27,154 nucleotides of DNA from Lentzea aerocolonigenes (GTDB lineage: Bacteria > Actinomycetota > Actinomycetes > Mycobacteriales > Pseudonocardiaceae): positions 1 to 27,154 of the forward strand of contig NZ_JYJG01000355.1 of assembly GCF_000955955.1 (NCBI RefSeq). Direction: 5' to 3'. This document shows positions 1 to 8,123 of this stretch, one piece after another. Each line of letters starts with the position of its first letter. Position 1 is the stretch's first letter. Both the position numbers and the translations under genes were made by a program. Under the pieces are notes generated by a model. The model made no database searches and was not told the origin of the DNA. It was given only the letters and a program-made list of their open reading frames with translations.

Positions 1-1
1 C

Positions 2-1060
2 GTGCTGGTCGGCGGCATGAAGGGCACGACCTGGGTGCAGATCATCAAGGCTGTCCTGCTGCTGCTCTGCGTGACGCTGATGAGCATCTTCCTGCTGGGC
101 AAGTTCGGCTTCAGCCTGTCCGCGATCATGCAGCAGGCCACCGAGAACAACAAGCTCGGCGAGGCCGTCCTCGACCCCGGCGCCAAGTACGGCTTCAGCA
201 CGATGTCCAAACTGGACTTCGTGTCGCTGGCGTTGTCCTTGGTGCTGGGCATCGCGTCTCTGCCGCACGTGCTGATGCGCTTCTACACCGTGCCGAACGC
301 CTCCGAGGCCCGTCGTTCGGTCGTGTGGGCGACCTGGACGATGGTCATCTTCTACCTGTGCACGCTGGTGATCGGTTTCGGCGCGATGGCTCTCGTCGGC
401 AGCGACACGATCGCCGCCGCACCGGGTGGCGAGAACTCCGCCGCGCCGCTGCTGGCGTTCCGCATCGGTGGCGCCGTGCTGCTCGGCATCGTGTCCGCGG
501 TCGCGTTCGCCACGATCCTCGCGGTCGTCGCCGGTCTGACCCTGGCGGCTTCGGCCTCGTTCGCCCACGACGTGTACGCGAACGTCATCAAGCGCGGCAA
601 CGCCGAACCGCGCAGGGAGATCCGGGTCGCCCGCCTGACGGCCGTGGTCGTCGGCCTCCTGTCGATCATCGGCGGTATCGCGGCGAACGGCCAGAACGTG
701 GCGTTCCTGGTCTCCCTGGCCCTCGCTCTGGCCGCGTCCGCGAACCTGTCGACGATCCTCTACACGATCTTCTGGCGCCGCTTCAACACCACGGGCACGC
801 TGTGGAGCATCTACGGCGGCCTCGGCTCGTGCCTGCTGCTCATCATCTCCTCGCCGGTGATGTCGGGCGCGAAGACGTCGATCTTCCCGGACATCGACTT
901 CGCCTGGTTCCCGCTGGGCAACCCGGGCCTGGTCTCCATCCCGTTCTCGTTCCTGTGCGGCTTCTTCGGCACGATCTTCTCGAAGGCCGAGCCGGAGAAC
1001 GCCGCGAAGGCCGCCGAGATGGAGGTCCGCGCCATCGCGGGAATCGGCACCAAGTCCTGA
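2..1060 (+). CDS. Sodium:solute (cation/acetate) symporter, 3' part
   Basis: This is the C-terminal roughly 350 residues of a multi-spanning membrane protein of the sodium:solute symporter family, closest in feel to ActP/MctC cation-acetate symporters. These carry short monocarboxylates such as acetate or pyruvate into the cell with Na+ or H+. Visible evidence: repeated hydrophobic helices, an SSS-like stretch (LGIASLPHVLMRFYTVPNA, about residues 80-98), the helix pair around GGIAANGQNVAFLVSLALALAASAN, and a charged cytoplasmic tail rich in Glu and Ala ending KS. The family is usually 500-550 aa, and the frame is open to the left edge, so the true start lies outside the window and the GTG at base 2 is internal. 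Transport of acetate specifically is inferred from the family. It converges on the aminopeptidase gene, with a long hairpin between them. Confidence 0.85.
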   Translation: MLVGGMKGTTWVQIIKAVLLLLCVTLMSIFLLGKFGFSLSAIMQQATENNKLGEAVLDPGAKYGFSTMSKLDFVSLALSLVLGIASLPHVLMRFYTVPNASEARRSVVWATWTMVIFYLCTLVIGFGAMALVGSDTIAAAPGGENSAAPLLAFRIGGAVLLGIVSAVAFATILAVVAGLTLAASASFAHDVYANVIKRGNAEPRREIRVARLTAVVVGLLSIIGGIAANGQNVAFLVSLALALAASANLSTILYTIFWRRFNTTGTLWSIYGGLGSCLLLIISSPVMSGAKTSIFPDIDFAWFPLGNPGLVSIPFSFLCGFFGTIFSKAEPENAAKAAEMEVRAIAGIGTKS

Positions 1061-1067
1061 GCTCTGG

Positions 1068-1116
1068 GGCGTCTGCAAGTACTACCAACTCGCAGTTGGT
1101 AGTACTTGCAGACGCC
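1068..1116. terminator. Perfect 23-bp hairpin between convergent genes
   Basis: Left arm 1068-1090, loop CGC at 1091-1093, right arm 1094-1116. The 23 base pairs are perfect. It sits 7 bases after the symporter stop and 11 bases before the aminopeptidase stop, so it most likely terminates transcription from both sides. There is no T-tract, which is usual for actinobacterial hairpin terminators. Confidence 0.75.
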
Positions 1117-1127
1117 GTAAAGCCACG

Positions 1128-2504
1128 CTAGGAGCGCTGTTTTCGCACCCAGGCGGCCACGTCGTCCGCTTCGATCGGCAGCGCGTCCGACAGGATCTCC
1201 GCGCCGGTCGAGGTGACGACGAGGTCATCCTCGATGCGGACGCCGATGCCGCGCAGTTCCGGCGGCAGCGTCTCGTCGTTCGGGTGGAAGTACAGGCCGG
1301 GTTCGACGGTCAGCGCCATGCCGCGCTCCAGGATGCCCATCTGGTAGGTCTCCTGGCGGGCGTCGGCGCAGTCGTGCACGTCCAGGCCGAGCAAGTGCCC
1401 GGTGCCGCAGACGATGTACCGGCGGTGGTGCTGACCGGCCGGGTCGAGCGCCTTGTCGACTGACACGGGCAGCAGGCCCCAGTCGTGCAGGCCCTCCGCG
1501 AGCACGCGCATCGCGGTGTGGTGGAAGGCGCTGTAGTCGTTGCCGGGCTTGACTTCCGCCAGAGCGGCCACGTGCGAGGCGTGCACGAGGTCGTAGACCT
1601 GACGCTGGGCCGCGGAGAACTCGCCGCTCACCGGGAACGTGCGGGTGACGTCCGCGGTGTAGAGCGAGTTCATTTCGACGCCGGCGTCGAGCAGCAGCAG
1701 GTCCGCGTCGTTCACACGTCCGTCGCAGCGCGTCCAGTGCAACACCGGGGCGTGCGGGCCGGCAGCGACGATCGAGGTGTAACCGGGGCCGTTGCCCTCG
1801 GTGCGCGCGCGACGGTCGAACGTGCCCTGCAGCCAGCGCTCTCCCCCGCCGCGCACGGCCTGGCCGAGCTCCATCGCGACGTCCGCGAAGCCCTTGACCG
1901 ACGCGTCGACCGCCTGGCGGAGCTGGCCGATCTCCCAGTCGTCCTTGATGCGGCGCAGTTCCGAGAGCGTGGTGCGCAGCTCGTCGCTGTGCGAACCGGT
2001 CAGGGCGTCCAGCAGCGGGTCGACACCCTTGGCGGTGAGCGTCTCGGGGTGCCGGCCGCGCAGGGCGTGCGCGAGGTCTTCGAGCGGGCGGGCGGTGATG
2101 TCCAGCGCCTCGCCCCACTCCTTCGGCCCTGCCGCGGCGCCGATCCAGAACGGGCTGCGGTCGGCGTCACCGAAGAAGTCGACGCTGTGCGGTTCCGACG
2201 GCACCGGCACGAACAGCGTGGCGTCCTCATCGGACAGCACCAGCACCGCGCCCTCGACCTGGCAGCCGGTCAGCCACACGAAGTCGCTGTCGGCGCGGAA
2301 CTCGTGGAACGTGTCGTTGGACCGGACGTGCGCCCGTCCCGCAGCCAGCGCGATCCGCTTGCCTGGGAGCGCTTCGACGAGCCTCGCACGATGGGCGCGA
2401 ACCGCTTCGACGATGCCTTTGGGCAGGTCGATGTGGTCGTCCCACTTGCCCCAGCCGTCGCGGATGTGGGTGCGGAAACCGTCCGCTTCGACCAGTTTCG
2501 CCAT
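1128..2504 (-). CDS. pepP: Xaa-Pro aminopeptidase (M24, aminopeptidase P)
   Basis: A 458-aa cytoplasmic metallopeptidase that removes N-terminal residues preceding proline. The N-terminal half is a creatinase-like domain (SNDTFHEFRADSDFVWLTG). The C-terminal half is the pita-bread M24 fold with the dinuclear metal ligands visible in order: Asp in LLLDAGVE, Asp in TADVTRTFP, His in GTGHLLGLDVHD, Glu in TVEPGLYF and Glu in RIEDDLVV. Length fits bacterial aminopeptidase P (about 440-490 aa). I chose the ATG at 2504. An in-frame TTG at 2525 adds seven residues and has a better ribosome site (GAGAGGA at 2532-2538, 6-base spacer), so the start could be there. It is divergent from a LysR regulator, which might control it. 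No sign of disruption. Confidence 0.92.
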   Translation of the reverse strand: MAKLVEADGFRTHIRDGWGKWDDHIDLPKGIVEAVRAHRARLVEALPGKRIALAAGRAHVRSNDTFHEFRADSDFVWLTGCQVEGAVLVLSDEDATLFVPVPSEPHSVDFFGDADRSPFWIGAAAGPKEWGEALDITARPLEDLAHALRGRHPETLTAKGVDPLLDALTGSHSDELRTTLSELRRIKDDWEIGQLRQAVDASVKGFADVAMELGQAVRGGGERWLQGTFDRRARTEGNGPGYTSIVAAGPHAPVLHWTRCDGRVNDADLLLLDAGVEMNSLYTADVTRTFPVSGEFSAAQRQVYDLVHASHVAALAEVKPGNDYSAFHHTAMRVLAEGLHDWGLLPVSVDKALDPAGQHHRRYIVCGTGHLLGLDVHDCADARQETYQMGILERGMALTVEPGLYFHPNDETLPPELRGIGVRIEDDLVVTSTGAEILSDALPIEADDVAAWVRKQRS

Positions 2505-2600
2505 GTCACGGCGTGTCCGAGCCAATTCCGGTCCTCTCGGGATCGTGTTTGACCCCAGCCTTCCTTCGAACGGCCGGGGTCCGCCAATCCAGATCGGGGA

Positions 2601-2606
2601 TAGCCT
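2601..2606 (+). promoter_or_regulatory. Candidate -10 box (TAGCCT) for leaderless lysR
   Basis: TAGCCT matches the actinobacterial TANNNT -10 pattern and ends six bases before the ATG at 2613. That places the transcription start at or beside the A of the start codon. No Shine-Dalgarno sequence is seen, which agrees with a leaderless transcript. No convincing -35 box is visible. Confidence 0.45.
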
Positions 2607-2612
2607 CAGCCT

Positions 2613-3557
2613 ATGGAACTGGAGATCCGGCACCTGCGCGCGGTCTGCGCCATCGGCGACGCGGGCAGCCTCTCGCGCGCGGCGACCCAGCTGGGCATCT
2701 CCCAACCGTCTCTGACGACCTTGCTGCAGCGGGTCGAGCGCCTGGTCGGCGGCAAGCTGTTCGAACGCGGCCGGGCCGGAGCCGTTCCTACCGCATTGGG
2801 CGCGCAGATGCTGCAGCGAGCCCGGTTGTTGTTGGTGGAGCTGGAGGCGTTCGGCTCGGACATGGCCGGGCGAGGCGGTCCGATCCGGTTCGGGTCGGTG
2901 CACATGGAGTGCGTGGCTGCCCTCTTCTCGCGTCTGGAGGAGGCTCTGGACGACGTGACGCTGGTGGTCGACCCGTCGTCGACCGGGCTGGCGCTGGCGC
3001 TGGCGAACGGGCACCTGGACGCGGCGGTGATCGCGGTCGACGAGGAGGGCGATCTCGGGCTGCCGCGCGGGATCGGGCAGCGGATCGTGGTGCCGTGGGT
3101 GCCGGTGTACATCGCTCTTCCCGCAGGTCACCGGCTTGCTTCAGCACCTGAGGTGGAGCTGGCGGACTTGGCCGGTGAGGCGTGGGTCGGGCCTCCCGGA
3201 GCCGAGGACGGGTCGTTGACGACGCTGCGGGCGGCGTGCCGGGCGGTGGGGTTCGTGCCGCGGATCCGGTTCGAGGTGCCGAGCGGGGCCGGGCGGCAGC
3301 TGATCGCGGCCGGCAAGGCCGTCCAGCTGGTCGAACCGACGTCGCAGGGCGGTCCGGGGGTGGCGGTGCGGCCGTTGGCGGGGGCGCCGATGCGGATGCG
3401 GCTGGTGTTCTGCTGGCGGCGGGAGCGGCTGACCTGGGAGCAGGCCAGCCGCGTGTTCGCCGAGGTGCTGGGCGCCTATTCGGAGCAGGCGATGGCGAGC
3501 GAGGTGTTCCGGCCGTGGTGGGAGGACCGCGGCGCGGCCCTCACCTCGGCGGACTGA
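2613..3557 (+). CDS. LysR-family transcriptional regulator
   Basis: A 314-aa DNA-binding regulator. The N-terminal winged helix-turn-helix covers about residues 3-62, with the typical LysR pattern SLSRAATQLGISQPSLTTLLQRVERLVGGKLFER. The rest is the two-lobed inducer-binding domain (for example IRFGSVHMECVAALFS, about residues 90-106, and VYIALPAGHRLAS). Length is normal for the family (about 300 aa). It is transcribed divergently from the aminopeptidase gene, separated by 108 bases. LysR proteins often regulate their divergent neighbour, so pepP is the first candidate target, but no clear T-N11-A pair was identified. The ligand is unknown. It ends 13 bases from the convergent collagenase stop. 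Confidence 0.9.
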   Translation: MELEIRHLRAVCAIGDAGSLSRAATQLGISQPSLTTLLQRVERLVGGKLFERGRAGAVPTALGAQMLQRARLLLVELEAFGSDMAGRGGPIRFGSVHMECVAALFSRLEEALDDVTLVVDPSSTGLALALANGHLDAAVIAVDEEGDLGLPRGIGQRIVVPWVPVYIALPAGHRLASAPEVELADLAGEAWVGPPGAEDGSLTTLRAACRAVGFVPRIRFEVPSGAGRQLIAAGKAVQLVEPTSQGGPGVAVRPLAGAPMRMRLVFCWRRERLTWEQASRVFAEVLGAYSEQAMASEVFRPWWEDRGAALTSAD

Positions 3558-3570
3558 GCTCCACCGGCCG

Positions 3571-4929
3571 TCAGCTCGACAGCGTGCCGAGCCACCCGTA
3601 CCAGTCGTTGTCGTAACGCGTTCCGATCACCCGCGTCACGTGGTCGCGGGCCCGCGCCCAGTCCCCTGCGCGGTAGTCCGCCAGCACTGCCGCGACGTCG
3701 TCCGGGTGCTTCTCGACCAGGTAGCGGACCGCTAGGTAACCCCAGTTGTAGACGCGCTTCGTGTCGTGGTCGTAGGTCGTGTCGAAGAGCGCGCTCAACG
3801 CGTAGGTCTGCTTCTTCGCCTCGGCCAGCGCGTCCGCGTAGACCTCGTTCCGGTAGGTGTAGGAGACGTACTCGGCGAACCCCTCGACCCACCACACCGT
3901 GGGCGTGGTCATGTTCTCGTCGAAGTCGCCGTGCATGTCGAAGCGGCCGTCGAGGTAGTGGGTGTACTCGTGGTTGAGGTTCCAGATCGCGAACGACGGC
4001 AGCCAGTCGGCCTCGTGCGCGATGAACCGGGCCTCGTTCTTGGCCGGGTCGCCTTCCAGGTACATGCCGCCGTTGTTGGTGGAGATGTCGAACAGCACGC
4101 CCGCGTACGTCCGGTAGTCGTCGCCGGTGTTGAAGACCACGACCTCCAGAGACGTGTTCTGGTCGCCGGCGACAGGTCCGGAGTCGTGCACCAGGCCGTG
4201 GAAGACGGCGTCCTGGGCGGCCAGCGAGCTGCACGTCCGACGGAGCTGGGCCCGGGTCAGCTGCTGGGCGCGGATCTTCAGCGTCGAGCTGCAGGTGTGC
4301 CGGACGGTGAGCACGCGGCGGTCGATCGTCGCCTTGAAGTCGCAGGTGCCGTAGCGGCGGCAGTTCGCCTTGTCGTACCAGTCGACCATCTCGGCGACGC
4401 CCACCCACAGCGGCGCGAGCCTGCCCACCACGTCACCACGGTTCACCATGTCCACGAGCAGCGGGCGGACCAGCGGGGCGATGTCCTTGTGCTGCAGGAA
4501 TCTGCCGAGCTCGCGAGTGGCGTTCGTGACCAGGTAGGCGCGGTCGGTGCCGAAGAGGTCCAGGTGCCGCACCACGAACCGGCGCAGCGCCCGCAGGATC
4601 TCCGGTTCGGCCTTCACCGCGGCGAGGAACTCCGGGTATGCGTGGCCGTAGTAGAGCATGATCATGCCGGCGTGCACGGTGGCGTCGTCGGCGGGCGTGT
4701 AGTTGTCGAGCACGCGGGTCAACGCGCGCAACTCGGCCGGGTAGTCGGTGACCGCCGCGGTCTGGATCGTGTTCTCGGGTGCCGGGTGCCGGGTGTTCCT
4801 GGCGACCTCGGGTGGCAGCAGGGGGCTGTTCGGCGAGGCGTGGGTGGGATCGGGGGCAGGGGCGGCGTGGGCGCAGGTCGGAGCCAGGAGTCCGGCCACC
4901 ACGGCCAGGATCAGGGCGGCTAATCGCAT
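3571..4929 (-). CDS. Secreted collagenase-like metallopeptidase (M9)
   Basis: A 452-aa exported zinc peptidase. Residues 1-22 are a signal peptide (MRLAALILAVVAGLLAPTC, then Ala-His-Ala before the mature start). The catalytic motif HEYTHYLDG lies at about residues 320-328, and WWVEGFAEY at about 346-354 supplies the third zinc ligand. This spacing and the flanking sequence resemble Vibrio and clostridial M9 collagenases. The helical activator-like region precedes it (about residues 60-250). Family members usually carry C-terminal PKD, PPC or collagen-binding domains; this one ends right after the peptidase domain, so it may be a short form with different substrates. Four or more Cys (for example C190, C196, C213) may form disulfides. 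Start ATG 4929 is fixed by GGAGGA just upstream. It is divergent from the GH2 gene. Confidence 0.85.
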   Translation of the reverse strand: MRLAALILAVVAGLLAPTCAHAAPAPDPTHASPNSPLLPPEVARNTRHPAPENTIQTAAVTDYPAELRALTRVLDNYTPADDATVHAGMIMLYYGHAYPEFLAAVKAEPEILRALRRFVVRHLDLFGTDRAYLVTNATRELGRFLQHKDIAPLVRPLLVDMVNRGDVVGRLAPLWVGVAEMVDWYDKANCRRYGTCDFKATIDRRVLTVRHTCSSTLKIRAQQLTRAQLRRTCSSLAAQDAVFHGLVHDSGPVAGDQNTSLEVVVFNTGDDYRTYAGVLFDISTNNGGMYLEGDPAKNEARFIAHEADWLPSFAIWNLNHEYTHYLDGRFDMHGDFDENMTTPTVWWVEGFAEYVSYTYRNEVYADALAEAKKQTYALSALFDTTYDHDTKRVYNWGYLAVRYLVEKHPDDVAAVLADYRAGDWARARDHVTRVIGTRYDNDWYGWLGTLSS

Positions 4930-5000
4930 CGGGTCCTCCGCAGGGTTCGAGGTGCCGGAAGCGTCACACCGCCCGTTGGCCCGCGAGCATCCCTTCCGTT

Positions 5001-5017
5001 CATAGCTCGCTGCTATG
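5001..5017. promoter_or_regulatory. Short inverted repeat in the collagenase/GH2 divergent region
   Basis: CATAGC-TCGCT-GCTATG, six perfect base pairs around a five-base spacer, sits near the middle of the 194-base divergent intergenic region. It could be an operator for either gene. The short length makes chance occurrence quite possible. Confidence 0.25.
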
Positions 5018-5035
5018 GGACAGCCGGTCGACAAC

Positions 5036-5066
5036 CTTGTCATCTTGTCTCGCTTGTCCTCTTGAC
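5036..5066. promoter_or_regulatory. Four CTTGTC-like direct repeats upstream of the GH2 gene
   Basis: CTTGTC at 5036-5041, 5044-5049 and 5053-5058, then CTTGAC at 5061-5066, with periods of 8, 9 and 8 bases. They lie 58-88 bases before the GH2 start. This may be a binding array for a regulator or a -35-like cluster. Function is inferred only from regular spacing and position. Confidence 0.35.
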
Positions 5067-5123
5067 CGGCAAACGATCAACCCTCAAAGCTGGCTGCGGG
5101 CGCCTTAGTTGCATGGAGAGTTG

Positions 5124-8123
5124 ATGTCGCACGAGGTCACCGATCTTGCGCTGAACCGCCCCGTTTCCGCTTCTTCCTCCGCCTGCGCCGCCACTCCCCC
5201 GCAGTTCGTCACCGACGGGTTGCAGCAGGCCGGTGTGCGCGGCTCCGGCTGGCGCGCGGCCGCCGGCGACCCGCAGTGGGTGGTCGTCGACCTGCAGGGG
5301 CTTTGCGAGGTCTCGTCGTTCGTGCTGGTCTTCGAGGCGAAGCCGGGCGATCCGACGTTCGTGCCGGTGCCGGGCTACCAGCCGCGCAACGACACGACCG
5401 GCGCAGAGATCCTGTCCGCGGCCGCGCTGTCGTTCCACCTCGAGGTCAGCACGGACAACCAGACGTGGCGCGAGGTCTACCGGGGCGCGGAAACGCGGAT
5501 CCAGCTCGAGAAGCCGGTCGGCGCGCGCTACGTCCGGCTGACGGGAACCCACCGGTCGAACGACAACCCGTTGGGGCTCAACGGCTTTCAGGTCTACGGC
5601 ACGTCCGGCCCACGACCTGGCGTCAAGGGCTGGACCGATTGGCGCGGCAACGGCAACGTCCCCGCGCTGCAGCCCGGCCCGGACAACACCGTCGAACTGG
5701 ACTCCGGCTGGCACCTCACGATGGACGACTTCGCGGGCACCTCCGATGGCTCGGCACTGGCTCGGTCCGGTGTGGACACGTCGAAATGGCTGGACGCAAC
5801 CGTTCCTGGCACAGTGCTGACGTCATTGGTCGACCAGGGCCACTTCCCGGACCCCGTCGCCGCCATGCACAACATGCAGATCCCGGAGGCGCTGTCGCGA
5901 CACTCGTGGTGGTACCGCCGCGCGTTCCCGCTGCCGAAGAACTTCGCCGGCCGCAAGGTGTGGCTGGAGCTCGACGGCGTGATGCAGCACGCCGAGATCT
6001 GGCTCAACGGCACCAAGATCGGCGACGTCACCAACCCGTTCATCCGCGGTTCGTTCGACATCACCTCCGCGCTGAAGGCTTCGGGCGAGCAGGTGCTGGC
6101 GCTGCGGCTCAACCCGATGAAGCACCCCGGCAGCCCGACCGACAAGGGCAGCGACGGCGGCGCGTTCCCGAACTCCGGTCAGCTCCACCTCGACTCGCCG
6201 ACCTACCTGTCGATCTCCGGCTGGGACTGGATGCCCGCGGTGCGCGACCGCGGCACCGGCATCTGGGACCACATCCGGATGCGCGCCACCGGTGACGCGG
6301 TCTTCGGCGATCCACGTGTCGTGACAACGTTGTCCGCAGACCACAATTCCGCCGGCATCACGATCAGCGTGCCCGTTCGCAACACCTCCGCTTCTCCCCT
6401 GCCGGTCACGGTGCAGGCGGCGTTCTCCGGCGTGAAGCTCGCGAAGGCCGTGACTTTGGAGCCCGGCGTGTCCGAGGTCGCGCTCGGCACGTACACCATG
6501 GCGAACCCGAAACTGTGGTGGCCCAACGGGTACGGCGACCCGCACCTGCACGAAACGGTCCTGACGGTGACCGCGAAGGGTGCCGAGAGCGACAAGCGGA
6601 CCACGCACTTCGGCATCCGCGAGCTCTCCTATGAGCAGGAGCCGTTGAAGATCCGCGTGAACGGCGTGCCGATCTTCTGCCGCGGCGGCAACTGGGGCTT
6701 CGACGAGCTGCTGCGCCGCATGCCGGCCGAGCGCCTCGACAACGTCGTCGGCCTGCACCGCGACATGAACTTCACGATGATCCGCAACTGGATCGGCAGC
6801 AGCAACCGCGACGAGTTCTTCTCCGCCTGCGACCGGCACGGAATCCTGGTGTGGAACGACTTCTGGATCGTCGGCGAGTTCACCGACGACATCCCCGGCT
6901 ACCTCGACACCGCGCGCGACACCGTGACGCGCTACCGCCACCACCCGAGCATCGTGGTGTGGTGCGGCGCCAACGAGGCCTCGCCGCCGCCGAACACGGA
7001 CGCCGGCCTGCGCGAGATCGTTGCCGAACAGCACACCGACGTCCACTACCAGAGCCACTCGGCCGACGGCAGCGTCTCCGGCCACGGCCCGTACCACTGG
7101 GTCGAGCCCGCGAAGTACTTCGACCCCAGCACGTACGACACTTTCGACTTCGGCTTCCACACCGAGATCGGCATGCCGACCGTGCCGGTGGCCGAGACGA
7201 TGCGCAACCTGGCCGGGTCCGAGGTGGCGTGGCCGATCGGCGACGTCTGGTACGCGCACGACTGGTGCACCGACGGCAACCAGCGCCCGCAGCTCTACCA
7301 GGCCGCGATCGACGCGCGGCTCGGTGCCTCGTCCGGACTCGACGAGTTCTGCCGCAAGGCGCAGTTCGTGAACTACGAGAACATGCGGGCGATGTTCGAG
7401 GCGTGGAACGCTCACCTGTGGGACGACGCTTCCGCGTTGCTGCTGTGGATGTCGCATCCGGCCTGGTATTCGACGGTGTGGCAGACCTACGACTACGACC
7501 TGGACGTCAACGGCACGTACCTCGGCGCGAAGAAGGCGTGCGAGCCGCTCCACGTTCAGGCCTCTTCGGACACTTGGCAGGTGACGGTTCTCAACCACAC
7601 CACCAGTGTTGTGCACGGTCGTGTCGAGGCGATCGTTCTCTCGTTGTCCGGTGAGGTGCTGAGCACCCAGAACGCCGCGGTCGAAGTCGGTGCGTCCGCG
7701 AAGGCGTCGTTGTTCTCGGTGACGCCGCACTCGTCCGCCTTGCACCTGGTGCGGTTGCGGCTGTTCGACGGAGACCAGCTCGTCTCCGAGAACACCTACT
7801 GGCGTTATCGCGCGCCTTCGGACATGCAGGCCCTGAACTCGTTGGGCCGCACGAACGTTTCTTCCGATGTCGGTGGTGTTCGATGTGACGGTGATCGTCG
7901 CCGGTTGACCGTGAAGGTGCGCAACACGGGCGAGGTCGTCGCGGCGATGACCCGGCTCGGCCTGCGTGATCGACGCTCCGACCGGCGCGTGCTGCCGACG
8001 ATCTACAGCGACAACTACCTGTGGCTGCTGCCCGGCGAGACCCGCTCCGTCACGCTGTCGTGGCACAGGCGCGATCTTCCGTCCGAACAACCTCGCGTGA
8101 CCGTCGAGGCCTACAACGCCTAG
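5124..8123 (+). CDS. Glycoside hydrolase family 2 (beta-mannosidase-like) with N-terminal F5/8 discoidin domain
   Basis: A 999-aa glycosidase. Residues about 5-155 form an F5/8-type C (CBM32-like) carbohydrate-binding domain (ALNRPVSASSS; ARYVRLTGTHRS). There follow the GH2 sugar-binding jelly roll (SWWYRRAFPLPKNFAGRKVWLELDG region), an Ig-like domain, and the TIM barrel from about residue 500. The likely acid/base is Glu618 in WCGANEA and the likely nucleophile is Glu681 in FHTEIGMP. The layout resembles the endo-beta-mannosidase and exo-beta-glucosaminidase branch of GH2. A Glu rather than Asp acid/base favours a mannosidase-type enzyme, but the substrate is not settled. ATG 5124 has GGAG at 5115-5118, and a stop codon closes the frame at 5106-5108. 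Oddly, no signal peptide is seen. Its stop overlaps the convergent transporter stop. Confidence 0.88.
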   Translation: MSHEVTDLALNRPVSASSSACAATPPQFVTDGLQQAGVRGSGWRAAAGDPQWVVVDLQGLCEVSSFVLVFEAKPGDPTFVPVPGYQPRNDTTGAEILSAAALSFHLEVSTDNQTWREVYRGAETRIQLEKPVGARYVRLTGTHRSNDNPLGLNGFQVYGTSGPRPGVKGWTDWRGNGNVPALQPGPDNTVELDSGWHLTMDDFAGTSDGSALARSGVDTSKWLDATVPGTVLTSLVDQGHFPDPVAAMHNMQIPEALSRHSWWYRRAFPLPKNFAGRKVWLELDGVMQHAEIWLNGTKIGDVTNPFIRGSFDITSALKASGEQVLALRLNPMKHPGSPTDKGSDGGAFPNSGQLHLDSPTYLSISGWDWMPAVRDRGTGIWDHIRMRATGDAVFGDPRVVTTLSADHNSAGITISVPVRNTSASPLPVTVQAAFSGVKLAKAVTLEPGVSEVALGTYTMANPKLWWPNGYGDPHLHETVLTVTAKGAESDKRTTHFGIRELSYEQEPLKIRVNGVPIFCRGGNWGFDELLRRMPAERLDNVVGLHRDMNFTMIRNWIGSSNRDEFFSACDRHGILVWNDFWIVGEFTDDIPGYLDTARDTVTRYRHHPSIVVWCGANEASPPPNTDAGLREIVAEQHTDVHYQSHSADGSVSGHGPYHWVEPAKYFDPSTYDTFDFGFHTEIGMPTVPVAETMRNLAGSEVAWPIGDVWYAHDWCTDGNQRPQLYQAAIDARLGASSGLDEFCRKAQFVNYENMRAMFEAWNAHLWDDASALLLWMSHPAWYSTVWQTYDYDLDVNGTYLGAKKACEPLHVQASSDTWQVTVLNHTTSVVHGRVEAIVLSLSGEVLSTQNAAVEVGASAKASLFSVTPHSSALHLVRLRLFDGDQLVSENTYWRYRAPSDMQALNSLGRTNVSSDVGGVRCDGDRRRLTVKVRNTGEVVAAMTRLGLRDRRSDRRVLPTIYSDNYLWLLPGETRSVTLSWHRRDLPSEQPRVTVEAYNA
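8120..8123. other. Shared CTAG: overlapping TAG stops of convergent genes
   Basis: The palindrome CTAG supplies TAG to the GH2 gene (8121-8123) and TAG to the MFS gene on the other strand (8122-8120). No room remains for a terminator between them. Confidence 0.9.

Noticed and set aside
2526..3131. Upstream extension of the aminopeptidase frame
   Set aside because: It lies antisense to the LysR gene and has no M24-like sequence. The homologous region begins near 2504-2525.
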